Below, piece by piece: positions 35,035-49,879 of a stretch of 64,000 nucleotides of DNA. Numbering within the stretch: position 1 is the first letter of the stretch; the number at the start of each line of letters is the position of its first letter. The DNA is taken from NCBI RefSeq assembly GCF_937616625.2, contig NC_065577.1, positions 10,457,001-10,521,000 on the forward strand. Direction: 5' to 3'. A model generated the notes under the pieces. It was not told where the DNA came from. It saw nothing but the letters and a program-made list of their open reading frames with translations, and searched no databases. This stretch comes from Mercurialis annua. Taxonomy: Eukaryota; Streptophyta; Magnoliopsida; Malpighiales; Euphorbiaceae. The position numbers and the translations under genes were made by a program.

Positions 35035-36829
35035 CTGTTCAAAGGAAGAAAGCGTCGAATCATAAATAGCCGAAGTTGCATCAGATGGAGAACACAGAGG
35101 ATCATATAGTGTAATTATGTTACTTCATTCCTTTGTATTGAAAGCATTTCCGTTAGACTCCGTAAAAACCTACTATTTTATACAAAATATTATCGATAAA
35201 TTATAGTTTAATAGACTGTTTATTTTGTAAGTTTAATATTCGTTTATAGAGTTAAATTTCACTCTTTACGCCATATTTTAATTTAAAAATAAAATTATTT
35301 CTTAAGAACATAAATATTTATTTTTTCTAACAAAAAAATAATAATATAATTCAATATTTATAAAAATAGAAATTATAAATTTAAATTTGTTTAAATTTGT
35401 TTTCGTATATAGAATATTTTTGTTTTTGAAGAGGAGTATTAGGGATGTGAAAAGCTCTCTCATAATTGTTCATTTGTTAACACGGCAGCATGGAGAAATT
35501 ATCAAAATGGCATGTTTCCATTCTTGAATTGAATTAGGCGCACCAGCAGAAATACCCGTTCAAAGTATTTATTTGTAAATAATATTTTAGCGCTATTTTA
35601 TTTATTTTTCTTATCTTACGTACTGTTTATTTGTCTTCTGCCTCATTAAATTGTGAAATTTTGTGAAACTAGTAATAGCAACTTTGTCAATTAAAAAAAT
35701 AGCAACTTCGTTAAATTTTGTAACATTAGCTATGATTTGAATTATTTCTCCCTACGAAAAACTATCTGAAATTGGAATTGACTTTTTTCATAATATCTTT
35801 TTATTCTTTTAATTTTTTATGTGAAACTATGAAACTTCTGAAATTAATAGCAATTAACCTCGGATTACCTAATTAATCTTAATTAAATCTCTAAGTAATC
35901 CTAATTAATTAAAAATCATCAATAACTCTAATTAGCCCTAATTAACATTAATCAAACTCTTAGTTAAGTCAAACTAATTAAAAATCTTTCTTCAGACTAA
36001 AAAGGTTTTTCTTGCAACAATTATATACAGCCACTAATATAAACATGTTATCAAGCATATGGCTCAATTGCAACCCGCAATGACTTTATAACCCTTAATA
36101 ATATAAAATAAAATATCAATTATATAAAATAATCATTAATACAAGTAAAAACTAAATAATCAACTATAAGAATAAATTTTGAATAAATTTAAATTGAGAA
36201 TTTGAAATGAATTATCACCAATTGCAAAATTAACGGATATGATTGTTATAACTTTATTTTTAAGATGATTTTGTCATTTGGATTTAAAATGTGGATATAT
36301 AAAGTCAATTAATCAATTTTAAATTGATTATTAATAAACACTAATTCAATTTATACTAGCTTGAATAATTACTGTGTTTCATTCATTTATATTTTTATTA
36401 TATTGTTTTAAGTGTTTTTTTTATTCATATAGTTATTTCAATTTCATTAACATTTTAACACTTAAATTAGAAAATTTAATTAATTGAAGGGTTGATGTAT
36501 CTTTTATCCTAATTATGTTTATTAGTTTGTGTAAAATGCTAATCTAGTTTATCAAAAATTGATCAACGGTCAAATATTTTATTAGGGCCGTTGGTTTTTT
36601 TCTTACCGTTATAAATTCGTGATAAACTTCTTTAAATTCACACTCTATAACAAACAGAGGAGCCAAAATTTCACACAACGGTCGGATATATTTTGCCTAG
36701 GAGAGTCATTTTCAAATTGGATTTTTTTACCGTTACACAAAGATTTTACAAAAGACAAATAACATCTATAAATACACCCTTTCTCATAAACAGAGCACCC
36801 AAATATTAATATTCTGGTAAAAAAAATTT
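35035..36829. other. CCD1 3' flank and AT-rich intergenic DNA
   Basis: The CCD1 3' UTR occupies roughly the first 150 bases. The rest is AT-rich with repeated TAATTAATCTTAATT words at 35860-35960 and no gene. A TATA-like CTATAAATAC at 36765 precedes the duplicated unit that starts near 36830. Confidence 0.45.
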
Positions 36830-36941
36830 CGCCGTACCCTGTTCTTAGTTCCAATTTTAATTTTTTGGATTGATTTTTGGTGTTTAATTGTAAAATCAAG
36901 CACATAATTGACATGGGTTTTGATTGTTTAGGAGTAGAACT

Positions 36942-36990
36942 TGAAGATTGAGCCTTTCAACGACGTCGTTCCTAAGACTGCCGAAAATTT
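36942..36990 (+). pseudogene. Cyclophilin-like fragment, copy 1
   Basis: One plus frame reads FNDVVPKTAENFR, identical in its core to the cyclophilin (peptidyl-prolyl isomerase) segment that follows the first beta strands. The upstream frame is broken and no downstream ALCTGE sequence is found, so only a fragment is present. The match is short but hard to obtain by chance. Confidence 0.4.
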
Positions 36991-38099
36991 CAGGCACTAA
37001 TATACGGTTCATTCTTTTTTCTCTGTTATTCCTTGTTTGTTTTTATTTTGAATATGAAATGACGATACTATTCTCTGAATGCCTGTGGAATTTGATTTTG
37101 TTATTATGATCATAATCAAATACTAGCTCTAGTTAATCCATTTTTTTGCCATTATAAATTCAAAATTTTAGCCAACGGTCTAATCAAATCATCTGTGAAT
37201 ATGATCTGAATTTTCTGTATTTTTTGGTTTTGGCTTTTTGTTTTCGGTTTATTCTTGAATTAGTGTGTTACATAATCAAGCAGTTTTTATTTTCCATGCC
37301 TTTCTTGGTTTTTAAATCAAATTTTAAATATCTATTCTAACTTTCACCCAGTCTAGTAATTGTCAATGTTAGTGCTTTTTATTTTGAAATTTATTTTTTA
37401 ATTTGCTGGAAATCTTTTAAGGGGGACTTAAATTTTTGTTTAAATACATTTTTGGTGTTTGAGATGTTCATAATACTCTTTTGCTAAGTGAAACCCTAAT
37501 TTCTTCGAAATAGTCCTTCAATAGATATAATCTTTAAAATTATTTGTGTGTGATGTTGGTACTCTGGAGTTAGATATCATTTAGGTACATTTAACCCGAT
37601 TCGAGTGTTAGAAGTTATTTCCTGTCCGTCTCCTATTTCCGACCCGATTATTATCAGTTCCGTACACTTTTTCATTTGATCTTTACAGCACTAGTCAATT
37701 TAGCTTTGGAATATCTTGTCAATTCGTATAAATCTTGTTGTTTGAACATTTGTTATTTTCTGGATTGTTTTTGAGGAATATGAATTTTTGTTTTGGAATC
37801 TAATAATATCTGAAACTTTACAAAAATGTTCACTTTTCATATATTCTTTCTATTAACAGAGTTTTATTTTTTGACAATTTAGTATTATAGTTTAAGTTTA
37901 TAATGATTATCGTTCAATTAAAACACTGATATTACTACAATCATGTTTTTCAATGCAGAGCAGCTGCCGAGATCGGAGGAACGACATCATCTTCTAATTA
38001 GTTTCACCCGGTCGACTATTGTCAAGGTCAGTTTTTATTTTCTCACTCTATTTTGTGCAATTCACGATGCAAAATGTTTTAAATAACCCTCCTAGATTC

Positions 38100-38470
38100 T
38101 TTTATATAGGAGGGATTAGTAGGGCTAACGAGTTTTAGTTTTAGGATTAGGGGTTTAAGCGGTTATTTAGGATTAGGGTGTTTAGTTTTTAAAATTAGGG
38201 TTTTATGGTGTTTGCAATTAGGGATTAGGGGATTAAGTTTAGGGCAGGTTTAGTAATTGGGTTTCACATCAAACATGCTTGATTAATATAAATTTTAGGC
38301 ATTATTCCTGCAAAAGAGTATTTATGTTATGTGTGAGTCCGTGTAGCTCAGAGCATTGCGAATTTATTTATTAGGTTTAAGAATAAGCTTAAATTAGAAT
38401 TTAGGGTTTAGGGTAATAGAATCTAGGGTTTAGGGTAAGAAGATTAGGGTTATATGGTAATTGTCCAATT
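38100..38470 (+). repeat. Degenerate telomere-like TTTAGGG repeats, copy 1
   Basis: Repeated GGATTAGGG, TTTAGGGTTTAGGGTAA and related words in the plus orientation, interrupted and variable. They belong to the duplicated unit. Confidence 0.7.
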
Positions 38471-38869
38471 TATGAATGTTAATGATTATTAGTATCCCAA
38501 CCCCTCATAACCCGTTAGTCCTAATCCTAAGAGGGTTGATATGTGTAATTGACCAATTTATGAATGTTACAATAATATGTTTGCATTTAGCCTAAGAAAT
38601 AATCTATAAATTATAAATTGAATATAGATTGCAATTATTCAAAAAATTAAAAATGCTCGACATACTGAGGAGGGACTTGCGATAATGTATTATTAGCGCC
38701 GAAGCAACTTTAAAAAATCGTTAATATTATTAAGTTTAACAAAAAAGAAGAAACCGCCGTCAATGGCTGTAGAGAACTGCAAACATTATGAAATACTGAG
38801 GTAAATTTTACTTAGCCATACTCTGTTCTTTGGTCAAATCTATTTTTTTGGATTGAAAGCTAGAAGATT

Positions 38870-38935
38870 GAGCTTTGCAACGACGTCGTTCCTAAAAATG
38901 TTGAAAATTTCAGAGCTCAGGCATTACAAGATCAC
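38870..38935 (+). pseudogene. Cyclophilin-like fragment, copy 2
   Basis: The frame reads NDVVPKNVENFRAQA, diverged from copy 1 (KTAENFR). It is a fragment only, without the rest of the isomerase domain. Confidence 0.35.
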
Positions 38936-39193
38936 AGTTTTAAATCAGCATAGTGTTTTAAATTGAAATTTGATTTTGTTATTATGATCACAGTTAAATA
39001 CTTGTTTAAGCACCGTACAACATTTAAATTCTCAAATTTCATTCGTATCCAAATGAATATTGATTGAATTTATTCAAAAAATTAAAAATGAATTTTATTT
39101 TCAAATAATATAATTAAAATAAATGGATTGAATATTTGGGATAAACTAAAATATCTTACTTTGTCAATATTATGATCACAATTTTATTAGAAA

Positions 39194-39613
39194 CTAGTCT
39201 CGTTTTGCGTGCTACGCACGTGGCTCGTAACGTAACTCGTCAATTCATGTATTATTATTTTAAAACAAATTAAAAGAATCAAATTAATTTTTTTTTTGTA
39301 AATTTACACATAACTAACAAAGATTTGGATAATATTAATTGCGTTGCTATTGTAGTCAAACTAAAAGATTGATATTTTTCTATTAATTTGGAAAAAATTA
39401 GCTACTTTTTCTATACTCAATTAATATTCCTCTATCATGATACAATTTTATTTTAACTAAAACTCTAATTATAATAATTTTTTAGTAATTAATTAAATAA
39501 CTAATTTGTTAATAACTATAAAACCATTAATTAATATAGATTAAAAAGGGTTATTCGGTAAATTTGCCTGTCCCCCCCCCCCCCCCTCCCCCCCATCCGT
39601 GCTTTTATATATA
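39194..39613 (-). mobile_element. Helitron A (non-autonomous, about 420 bp)
   Basis: Read on the minus strand it ends with a hairpin (CGTGCGTAGCACG type) followed by CTAG, with T as the next base. The body is shared with Helitron B and with the copy at 54162-54686, including a poly-C run followed by ATCCGTGCTTTTATATAT on the plus strand. Its 5' TC end is missing, replaced by the CTAG end of Helitron B. Confidence 0.7.
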
Positions 39614-39614
39614 A

Positions 39615-40171
39615 CTAGTTTCGCATTACGTGCTATGCACGTGGCTCGTAACGTAACTTGTCAATGTACATATTAGTAAATTTATTATAATTATATCAAT
39701 TTTTTATTTATAATTAATATTAAATTAATTAAGAATTTTTGTAAAAGTAAATATAATAAATTCGGTTATTAATTTTTTTTATATACTGAATTTATTTTTC
39801 TTTTGGTTTTATAATAACCATAATTAATAATAACTTAATTTTATTTATAATATCTTTAAAAATAATAAGATTGAAATCTAAATAATAATATATTGACCAA
39901 AAGTTTTTTAATTTTGTAGTTCAATCAAACTAAAAAATAGGTATTCCTATTAATTTGGAGACAATTTAGTTATTTTTTACATACTAAAAAGTAAATTGGA
40001 GACAATTTAACTACCTATTCTAATTAGGACTTTAATTATAATAGTGATTGATTAAATAACTAATTAGTTAATGACTATAAAACCTTTATTTAGTAATAAC
40101 TTAAAAGGATTATTCAATAAATTTGCCTGTCCCCCCCCCCCCCCCATCCGTGCTTTTATATATAGTATAGA
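39615..40171 (-). mobile_element. Helitron B (non-autonomous, about 557 bp)
   Basis: On the minus strand it starts TCTATACTATATATAAAAGC and ends with an ACGTGCATAGCACGT-type hairpin and CTAG before T. It belongs to the same family as A and as 54162-54686. It has no Rep/helicase and is therefore non-autonomous. It lies immediately next to A in the same direction. Confidence 0.8.
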
Positions 40172-40174
40172 TAA

Positions 40175-41023
40175 CTAGTTTTTTGGCCACGTGCTACGCA
40201 CGTTAACGATATCTATATGACCCGTTATTTAATATTATAATTGTATATTTTTTAATAATATATTATTATTTAAATTTTATTAGACTTGTATATTTTTATT
40301 TGTTTTATTGAATTATTTTATAAAATTATAATTTCTTTTATTGGAAATGTTAAAATTAGAATTAAGATATAGATTTAATTTTTGATATTGTTATTAAAAA
40401 ATGATAATATGATTGAAACAAATTTATATTATTTTTCATAGTAAATACTCCCTCCGTCCCATTCTAATTGAACATTATTTCCTTTTTGGGTGTCCCATTC
40501 TAATTGACACTTTTTATTTATAAAGTACTTTTCACACTACTTTTCTCTTTATACCCTCTTCAATTAATGCATTTAAAAAGCATATTTTTGAAAAGTTGTG
40601 ATACATTTATTGAAATGTAAGGATATAAAAGTAATGTTACTAAAATTTCTTAAATAATGTGCAATTGAAATTTTCTCAATTAGAATGGGACGGAAGGAGT
40701 AACTAATAAATATAAAAAATATCAAAGCTTTAAAATAAATATTATAATATGATTATTTAATATTAATGAAACTCGTCATATTGGGATTAGAAATTTAACA
40801 CATAATGATAGTTGTTGCACAATTCCTTTTAGGATTAGAAATTTAATACATAATGGTAGCTACTGCGATAATTATTTTTAATATGTTTTCTTTATGGATT
40901 AGGAATGTAAGCTTTCTATTTGTTAACCACAAATATTCTTATATGTCACAATTAGAGTATTTTTGTCCGTGAACGGAAGTGTTCCCCCCACGAATACACT
41001 TTTATATTTGTTATAGATATAGA
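40175..41023 (-). mobile_element. Helitron C (non-autonomous, about 849 bp, carrying a MITE)
   Basis: On the minus strand it starts TCTATATCTATAAC and ends with a GCGTAGCACGTGG-type hairpin, then CTAG before T. The body differs from A and B, so it is a second family. A Stowaway MITE (40448-40699) lies inside. Confidence 0.7.
40448..40699. mobile_element. Stowaway-type MITE inside Helitron C
   Basis: CTCCCTCCGTCCCATTCTAA and its inverted partner (TTAGAATGGGACGGAAGGAG) with TA at both flanks. Confidence 0.85.
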
Positions 41024-41459
41024 TTTAGAATTGTTTATCATTATGTATTTATTCTACAAAAACCTAATTAAATTAAATACAATTAACTTTATAGACTTAA
41101 TAATTAAATCTTAGAGTAAATTAAATATATCCATTGTTCAATTAAATACTGTTATACAATACAATCATGTTTTTCAATGCAGAGCAGCTACCGAGATTGG
41201 AGGAACGACATTATTTTTTAATTAGTTTCACCCGGTCGACTATTGTCAAGGTCAGTGAATTTTTCTCTGTATTCTTCTTACAACATTAATAGATCTTCAG
41301 ACCAACAAGGAGAATGTGTTTGTTTCATTTGCTTCCTTTTTGTTTCTTACCAAGCTTAATTATTTATGTGAATGTTTTGTGCAATTCACTGCAAAATGTT
41401 TTGTGCAATTCACGATGCAAAATGTTTTAAATAATCTTCCTAGATTCTTTTTATATAGG

Positions 41460-41700
41460 AGAATTAGTAGGGCTAACGGGTATTAGTTTTTAGGATTAGG
41501 GGTTTAAGCGGTAATCCCTAATTGCAAACACCATTAAGGATTAGCGTTTCCGGTTTAGGATTAAGGGTGTTTAGTTTTTAAAATTAGGGTTTTATGGTGT
41601 TTGCAATTAGGGATCACGGGATTAGGGTAAGAATAAGCTTAAATTAGAATTTAGGGTTTAGGGTAAGAAGATTAGGGTTATTTATGGGTTAGGGTTGATA
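41460..41700 (+). repeat. Degenerate telomere-like TTTAGGG repeats, copy 2
   Basis: Same words and order as at 38100-38470, with an inverted TCCCTAATTGCAAACACC patch at 41515-41532. Confidence 0.7.
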
Positions 41701-41760
41701 TGTGTGTAATTGACCAATTTATGAATGTCATAATAATTATGTTTGCATTTAGTTAAAGAA

Positions 41761-43977
41761 TTAACTTAATAGAATAAAAAATAAATTGAATAAAATTTGA
41801 ATGATTATTAGCACTTTTTATTTTTTATTGGAAATTTAAATTCATCTAAAAATTATGCTGAAATTTAGTATTTATCAAAAATGGGAATTAGTATTTAAAT
41901 TAATTTGTGAAAATAATATAAACGTGAAACATATTTATATTTAATCACACAGTTTCTCACAATGTGTGTTAAAAATATAAGAAATAAAAAATCTACATGT
42001 GATAATTGTGAAGTTGAAGTGTAACTGAATATAATTCGAATAAATTTTGAGTTATTGAGTAGCATGTAACAATGGAAAAAAAGTGTTAGTTGTAAAATTT
42101 AAATAAAGGTTTATCGGGAAGATTACAAAACTAAGCTTAAGATTAGTTTAAATCGAGAAGATTACAAAACTACACAAAAAAATTAACAAATTTTACAAAA
42201 ATGCTAGCTAAATTTATTATATATCTAAAAATTTGAAAACGTGTCAAATTGCTGTCAAAACGCGTCAAACAGCTATACCTATTTGATTAAACTCTTTTAT
42301 TACTTAATTGTTTTAGTTTTATAATTGCTTGTTTAGTAGTTAAATCTCCCATCGACTCCGTACTTACGGATATTACAAGTTGCGATACCGTCACTTGCTG
42401 TAAATGACCAACAAGTTTTTGGCAAAAGGGCCCTTGAAGCACAACAATCTAAGCCGATTTCGTTTCCCTTGTTTTCCATAGGTCTCAATCGAGAGGCACT
42501 CGATCGAGAAGCAATTTGAGCTCCCCTGTGACAATGGTCTCGATCGAAAAGCAATTTGAAATGGCCTTCTCGATCCAGACAAGTGTAAAATATAGCTTCT
42601 CGATTTCTTGGCCTTCTCGACTTGAGAATATAGGAGTATTTTTTACTCATATCAAAGAACCTGATCGATATCGCGAGGAACATATTGCTTCCTTAACGGA
42701 AGAAGGTGTGAGTCGTGATCGAGGTGTGGAACGCCTCCCTATCCTGAAAACACTAGAGCATCAAATTTGTTTTAATAAGTGATAAATTCGCCCGAAGGCC
42801 AAAAAGCGGAAAAACCAGCCATATGTTAAGCACCAAAAAAAGTGAGATGGCACCTATCACCACGACGGCGTCGGCATCATTATATTCTGGCATAGGCGCC
42901 AACTTTCCTCCCCCTCCGGGACATATTTTTTCGAGGGCCGCCCATTTTTGAGCAATTTTGAGTGATCCAAAGAATTGAAACATCTAGCAAAAGCGGTACT
43001 CTTGGCCAGTCTTTATGAATGAGAAATTCTCATGAATATCATTGTCGATTGGAATCCTTGCATGGTGCCATACCACAAATCAAAAGGAAGAAAACTTGTA
43101 AGTTGAGAAGGTAGGAGAGAGAAATGGAAAGTAAAAAGTGAGCAAAAAAGTTCACCTCCCTAAACTTAGATGAAAGTTGCTGCCCAGAGTCCTTTTTACA
43201 CCTAAACGAGGCCACGTCAGAGTTTAGAGCAGAGCAACCAACATAGAAAGTAAAAAAATTCCCTAGTGGATCAACAAAAAGAAAAACTCCCTATAAGAGC
43301 AAACTAGAAGATTTCCTAGAGGATCAGACCAGACGACTTCCCTAATGAGATCAAAAAACTTCCCCAAAAGATCACAGACCAAGCTATCTCCTCGATAGAA
43401 CAGGGCACCCTAAAAGACGAGATCAAAGCGGCTAACGCGATACCCAGTATACGCGGAATGCGACACCCAAAAATAGCATGACAACGGTGTAGAACTTTGG
43501 ACAGAGGAGTAGATACCCAAATATTGTCTGCAATAGTTCAAATAAACTTCAGACATCCCCGATAGTTGTGGAATATCATCATGCACCTAATGATATTAAT
43601 AGGGTGGCCTTTGGACGGCCAAGGGGACGTTGTTCCCTCTACAAATATGCATTGAACATGATAATTACCAGGCATATATGCAAAAGGGTCTCTTCTGTAA
43701 ATCTGGGAAGTACGTGACAGGATAAATATCGGGTCCAAGAAATTGGACAACTTTCAAGACAACTGAGAGTTTATAGCTCCACTCCAAGGGGCACACAGTT
43801 CAAGCTCAATGGACGACCTTCAGGACTGTTGAGAAGACCAATAATACTCAGGCTAGGACATCACCAATCCACCGACGAGCGAGTACCTCCAATGGTGGAT
43901 ATCCTTGTTACTTGTCAAAAAGCTAGTTACTTCTTTTACGAGAATTTGATAAAATTCTCGTCAAAGAGGGGGCAAAC
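41761..43977 (+). other. LTR-retrotransposon internal (3') debris
   Basis: No coding domain is recognisable. Between 42470 and 42620 the words TCGATCGAGA and CTTCTCGAT recur. From 43140 to 43400 GATCA-GA-AACTTCCC-type repeats occur. The block ends at 43963-43977 with a purine-rich tract (AAAGAGGGGGCAAAC) immediately before an LTR, so it is likely the 3' internal part of that element. Confidence 0.45.
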
Positions 43978-45125
43978 TGTAGACACCTATTTTTCGGACA
44001 GATAAAAAGTGATAAGTGACTGAAGCGTCCCATAATTATTTCTAGAATAATTTGTTTGAGTGACGAACTATCAATCTGATTGTTTGAATTTAAACAGGCG
44101 TGATCAGCACGCAGTTGTAAACTTGAAGGATTGAAACGTAATTAGTCGTAAATAGCCTATGGAAAATCCAAAGATATTGTGATCTAAGTCTAGGAAATTG
44201 GACTAATTGTGTCTTTATGGGTCAATTTGCAAGTTTGACGGGCTAAATTGACCACACCCAAAACCTTAGCCAAAAAGCCATTTTAACACTTTTAGGCACC
44301 AAAAATAACTTTTAACCCTATTTTATGTATCACATACCAATATATACAAATTTTAATTAAATAATTATTTAATATGTATTTCAACCTAATCTAAACAGTT
44401 AACTATTAATCTTTTAACTAAATCCTAATTACTATAGGTCTCTAATCACTATAAATAGGACTGCTGATCAGCCTAGCCAAAGGCATCAATGGGAATCGAA
44501 CAAAATAACACTGTTGGCCGAACCACCTAGCCCCCAACCATACACACTTCATAGTCAATTCCAGTCAATCGAACAAACTTATATGCTTCAATCAATCAAG
44601 AACACCTTATTGCGCACTGATCTGAAGCTGGATTCCATATTCGGACTACCAGAAAACGAGCCAAGGGCTCAGAATGTTTTGAGGACACAATTAAAATCTC
44701 TATAACTTTTTCATCAGTTTGCATGCCAGATCTCTGTGAAGATCTGTTGTTTTAGCTGATAAATTGTTTTAACATTTGCTTTTGATAACTGCCTTAACTA
44801 TTAATTATAATGATTTGCCATGCTTAAACCAAGTCTATATTAGAAACATGTCAGATCTGATTAGATCTTTATGTAGAATTTCATGTTTAGCCAGCCATAC
44901 AATGCTTTTTTCCACCAGATCTGTTTAAAACAGATCTATATTAGAAACATGTCAAATCTATATTTTAGCCATAAACTGTCTTTTGCCACCAGATCTGCTT
45001 AGAAACATGTTTTTAGGATATTTTTGAGTGTTTAAGATGCTTAGATTTCAATATTAATATACTTGTTTTGTGCGTTTTCATCATTTCTTTAATGTTTTGT
45101 CATGAAAAACCGAACGAAACGATGA
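43978..45125 (+). repeat. LTR of a gypsy-like retrotransposon (about 1.15 kb)
   Basis: It starts TGTAGACACCTATTTTT just after the polypurine tract. It has a TATA box (TATAAATA at 44450-44457) and is followed by CTGGCGACATCACC at 45127, resembling a primer-binding site. The 3' boundary is uncertain because a clean CA end is not visible. The short frame at 44514-44705 lies in the R/U5 part and is probably not a gene. Confidence 0.5.
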
Positions 45126-47559
<2,434 letters not shown>

Positions 47560-47836
47560 GGCTCAAATGCACTAAATATCACTAATTTTCGTGTATTTTT
47601 AATATTTAACATAATTTTTTAATTTTGGTAAAAACGTACATGAACTTTCAAAATTTTGCAATTAAAGATACCAGCACCGTTTTGGATGGAAAATTACATT
47701 ATTTTTCAAAAAAAAAACACGTGTTCTTAATTGTAAAAAAATTGAAAGTTCATATTAAATATGTTAAAATTAAAAGATTATGTTAAATACAAAATACAAG
47801 CGAAAGTTATTGATTTTTTGTGCATTTAAACTTTAA
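47560..47836. mobile_element. Diverged relative of the MULE-type MITE at 27313
   Basis: It shares, in order, GGCTCAAATGCACTAAATATCAC, TTAATATTTAACATAATTTTTTAA, AACTTTCAAAATTTTGCAATTAAAGA, CACCGTTTTGGATG and the inverted right arm. A target duplication could not be made out. Confidence 0.65.
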
Positions 47837-47908
47837 GTTTATCTATGATTGGTTTTCCATATGGTTTAAATATACTTCTCTTCAAATGTGTTGTAGACAT
47901 GAGGTTAT

Positions 47909-48084
47909 TGATAAGGATAAGAACGTATTATCTTAACTAATTGATAATGCAGAGCTTGTTATTTACTTCTTTTGTAATTCTAGTTATTCAATTTTTTATG
48001 TAACTCTACTTCCTCATGGCCAGTTTGTATGAATACATTATACAATCAATGAGAATGATAACTTTTGTTGTGCCAAACTTATCA
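47909..48084 (+). repeat. Copia left (5') LTR
   Basis: 176 bp, TG...CA ends, followed directly by TAGTATCAGAGCT. Confidence 0.88.
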
Positions 48085-48249
48085 TAGTATCAGAGCTATA
48101 AAGAGGTTTAATAACCCATTGATTCTTTTTCTTCTTCAACATGTCTAATACGTGAATACTATATCTTCATCGTCTTTTTCAAATCCACCGAATCTTGGCC
48201 ATCAATTATCAACAGCCCCTCCTTGCATAATTGCAGATCAAATTAATCT

Positions 48250-48790
48250 TGCATGGCAACAATGGTTTCAAAAGGATTAGATGGTCCTCAGTTGGATAAT
48301 TGGTAATGACGGAAAACTTGGTCTCGCAGATTATTGGTACGACCACTGCTCGTGAAGCATGGGTCAAGTTAGAAACCTCGTATGCTTCCGGATCAAAGGC
48401 GCAGATTCATAATCTCAAAAATAGCCTCTATCGTCTGGAAAGAGCAAATGAATCACAGAATATGTGCAACGTGCTAACTGCACCTATGATCAACTTTCAG
48501 CCCTTAAAAGTCCTGTATCTGAAGATGACTTGGTGAAAGTCATAACGAAAGACCTTGGACCTCATTATAGGCCTTTCGTTCGTTCCCTTGAAAATCGAAT
48601 CGCACGAGTGACGATTGACGAACTTTATGGTCTCCTTCTCAGTGAAGAATCCAGTCTTGCCATTGAATCTGCCATCTCTACCGACCATACAATTCCAACA
48701 ACACATGTTGCTCAAGGTCCTATACATTCTTATAATCAAGTCCTCAACAGCACATTGCATTCTACCTCTAGTTGCAATAAGCATGTTCAA
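48250..48790 (+). pseudogene. Copia gag remnant
   Basis: Two overlapping frames carry AREAWVKLETSYASGSKAQ, LKNSLYRLERANESQ and then ALKSPVSEDDLVK, LGPHYRPFVRSLENR and ELYGLLLSEE, the UBN2/retrotran gag domain of copia elements. A frameshift lies near 48470. The sequence then jumps straight into the pre-integrase motif. Confidence 0.75.
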
Positions 48791-48799
48791 GTTAACTCT

Positions 48800-49420
48800 T
48801 CTACATGTCATGCACGGTTAGGCCGTGCATCTCCTCGTGTTGTTTGTCTAACATTAGCTCAAAATTCTATTAAATGTGTTGTTGAGGACTTGAATAAATT
48901 GTGTCATGCCTGTAGTGTTAGTAAAATTCATAAATTGCCATTTTCTTTATCAACTTCAATTGTTGATGGTCTTTTGGATCTTATTTGTTCTGATTTATGG
49001 GGTATATCTCCAGTTTTGTCATCAGTTGCCAATAAATATTATGTCTTATATTTTAATCATCACAGAAAATACTCATGGGTCTATTTTATTAAACATATCT
49101 GAGGTTCTTAATGTGTTTATCAAGTTTAAACACATAGTTGAAAAATTCTTTGATTGAAAAATAAAAACTTTTCAGGCTGATTGGGGAGGTGAATTTCAAG
49201 CCTTGACAAAAAAATTAAGTGATAGTGAAATTTCTCAACGCATTTCTTGCCCTAAAACTCCAGAGCAAAATGGATGCGCTGAGCGCAAACACTGTTATAT
49301 TGTTAAAACGGGCGTTGCTTTGCTTCAACATGCTTATGTTCATAAAGGCAATAAGCCTTTGATATTGCAGTTTACCTCAAAACAGATTGCCCACTCTTAC
49401 CATTTCTAATAAAACTCCAT
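48800..49420 (+). pseudogene. Copia integrase remnant
   Basis: It begins with CHARLGRASPRVV (gag-pre-integrase) and CHACSVSKIHKLPF (HHCC finger end), then DLICSDLWGISPV, the core strand with the first catalytic Asp. After a stop near 49100 it continues with ADWGGEF and CPKTPEQNGCAERKH, bearing the second Asp and the Glu. Frames alternate. Confidence 0.8.
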
Positions 49421-49879
49421 ATGAAATTTTGTTCAAAACCATAATTAAAAATCTGCTGCTTGTGTCTTCTTAGGCTATAGTAAACTTCATAAGGGTTATC
49501 AGTGCTTAAATTTGAATTCCAAAAAGATAATTGTCTCGCGTCATGTTCTGTTTGATGAGCAGGTTTTTCCATTCACGTGATCAGCCACAAAATGATGCTC
49601 CAATTTTATCACCAGCAACTCCATACTATATTCACCACAACTCTCCCTCATCTTCTTTCACCTCCAATTCACCATCATCGTTGCCTTCTCTTCACTCACC
49701 ACCGGTTCCAGCAGATCTTTCTTTGGCTGTTGATTTAACATCATCTTATACCACGTCTTTTCCATTGCATATTGTCAAAAAGGCGCAGATGCGCTCACCA
49801 ATTGTCATTCGCTCCACACTGATTCCTTAAAGCCACAACTATTCAATGTTGCTATACCAGGTCCTATCACTCCGACCTC

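Larger units (their letters stand above)
36830..38510 (+). repeat. Segmental duplication, copy 1
   Basis: The segment shares an ordered series of blocks with 38800-41760. These are: a leader with TAC/ATACTCTGTTCTT; the cyclophilin-like block (36942-36990); a spliced-looking block at 37965-38025 (TTTCAATGCAG|AGCAGCTGCCGAG ... TTGTCAAG|GTCAG); and a TTTAGGG-type degenerate telomere-like stretch (38100-38460). It looks like a decayed transcription unit on the plus strand. The coding content is too small to name. Confidence 0.65.
38800..41760 (+). repeat. Segmental duplication, copy 2 (split by Helitrons)
   Basis: The same blocks as copy 1 appear in order: leader at 38805, cyclophilin-like block at 38870-38930, spliced-looking block at 41185-41252, and telomere-like stretch at 41460-41700. 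Between the second and third blocks lies a cluster of three Helitrons (39194-41023) that copy 1 lacks. Copy 2 also carries a small extra inverted piece near 41510-41540. Confidence 0.65.

Noticed and set aside
39560..40150. Poly-C runs as sequencing errors
   Set aside because: They occur at the same place in two Helitron copies, and a shorter matching run (GGGGGG) occurs in the copy at 54186, so they are family features, though exact lengths may be unreliable.
44514..44705. Small protein gene (63 codons, ATG start)
   Set aside because: It lies within the LTR just after its TATA box, has no domain and is best explained as chance in the R/U5 region.
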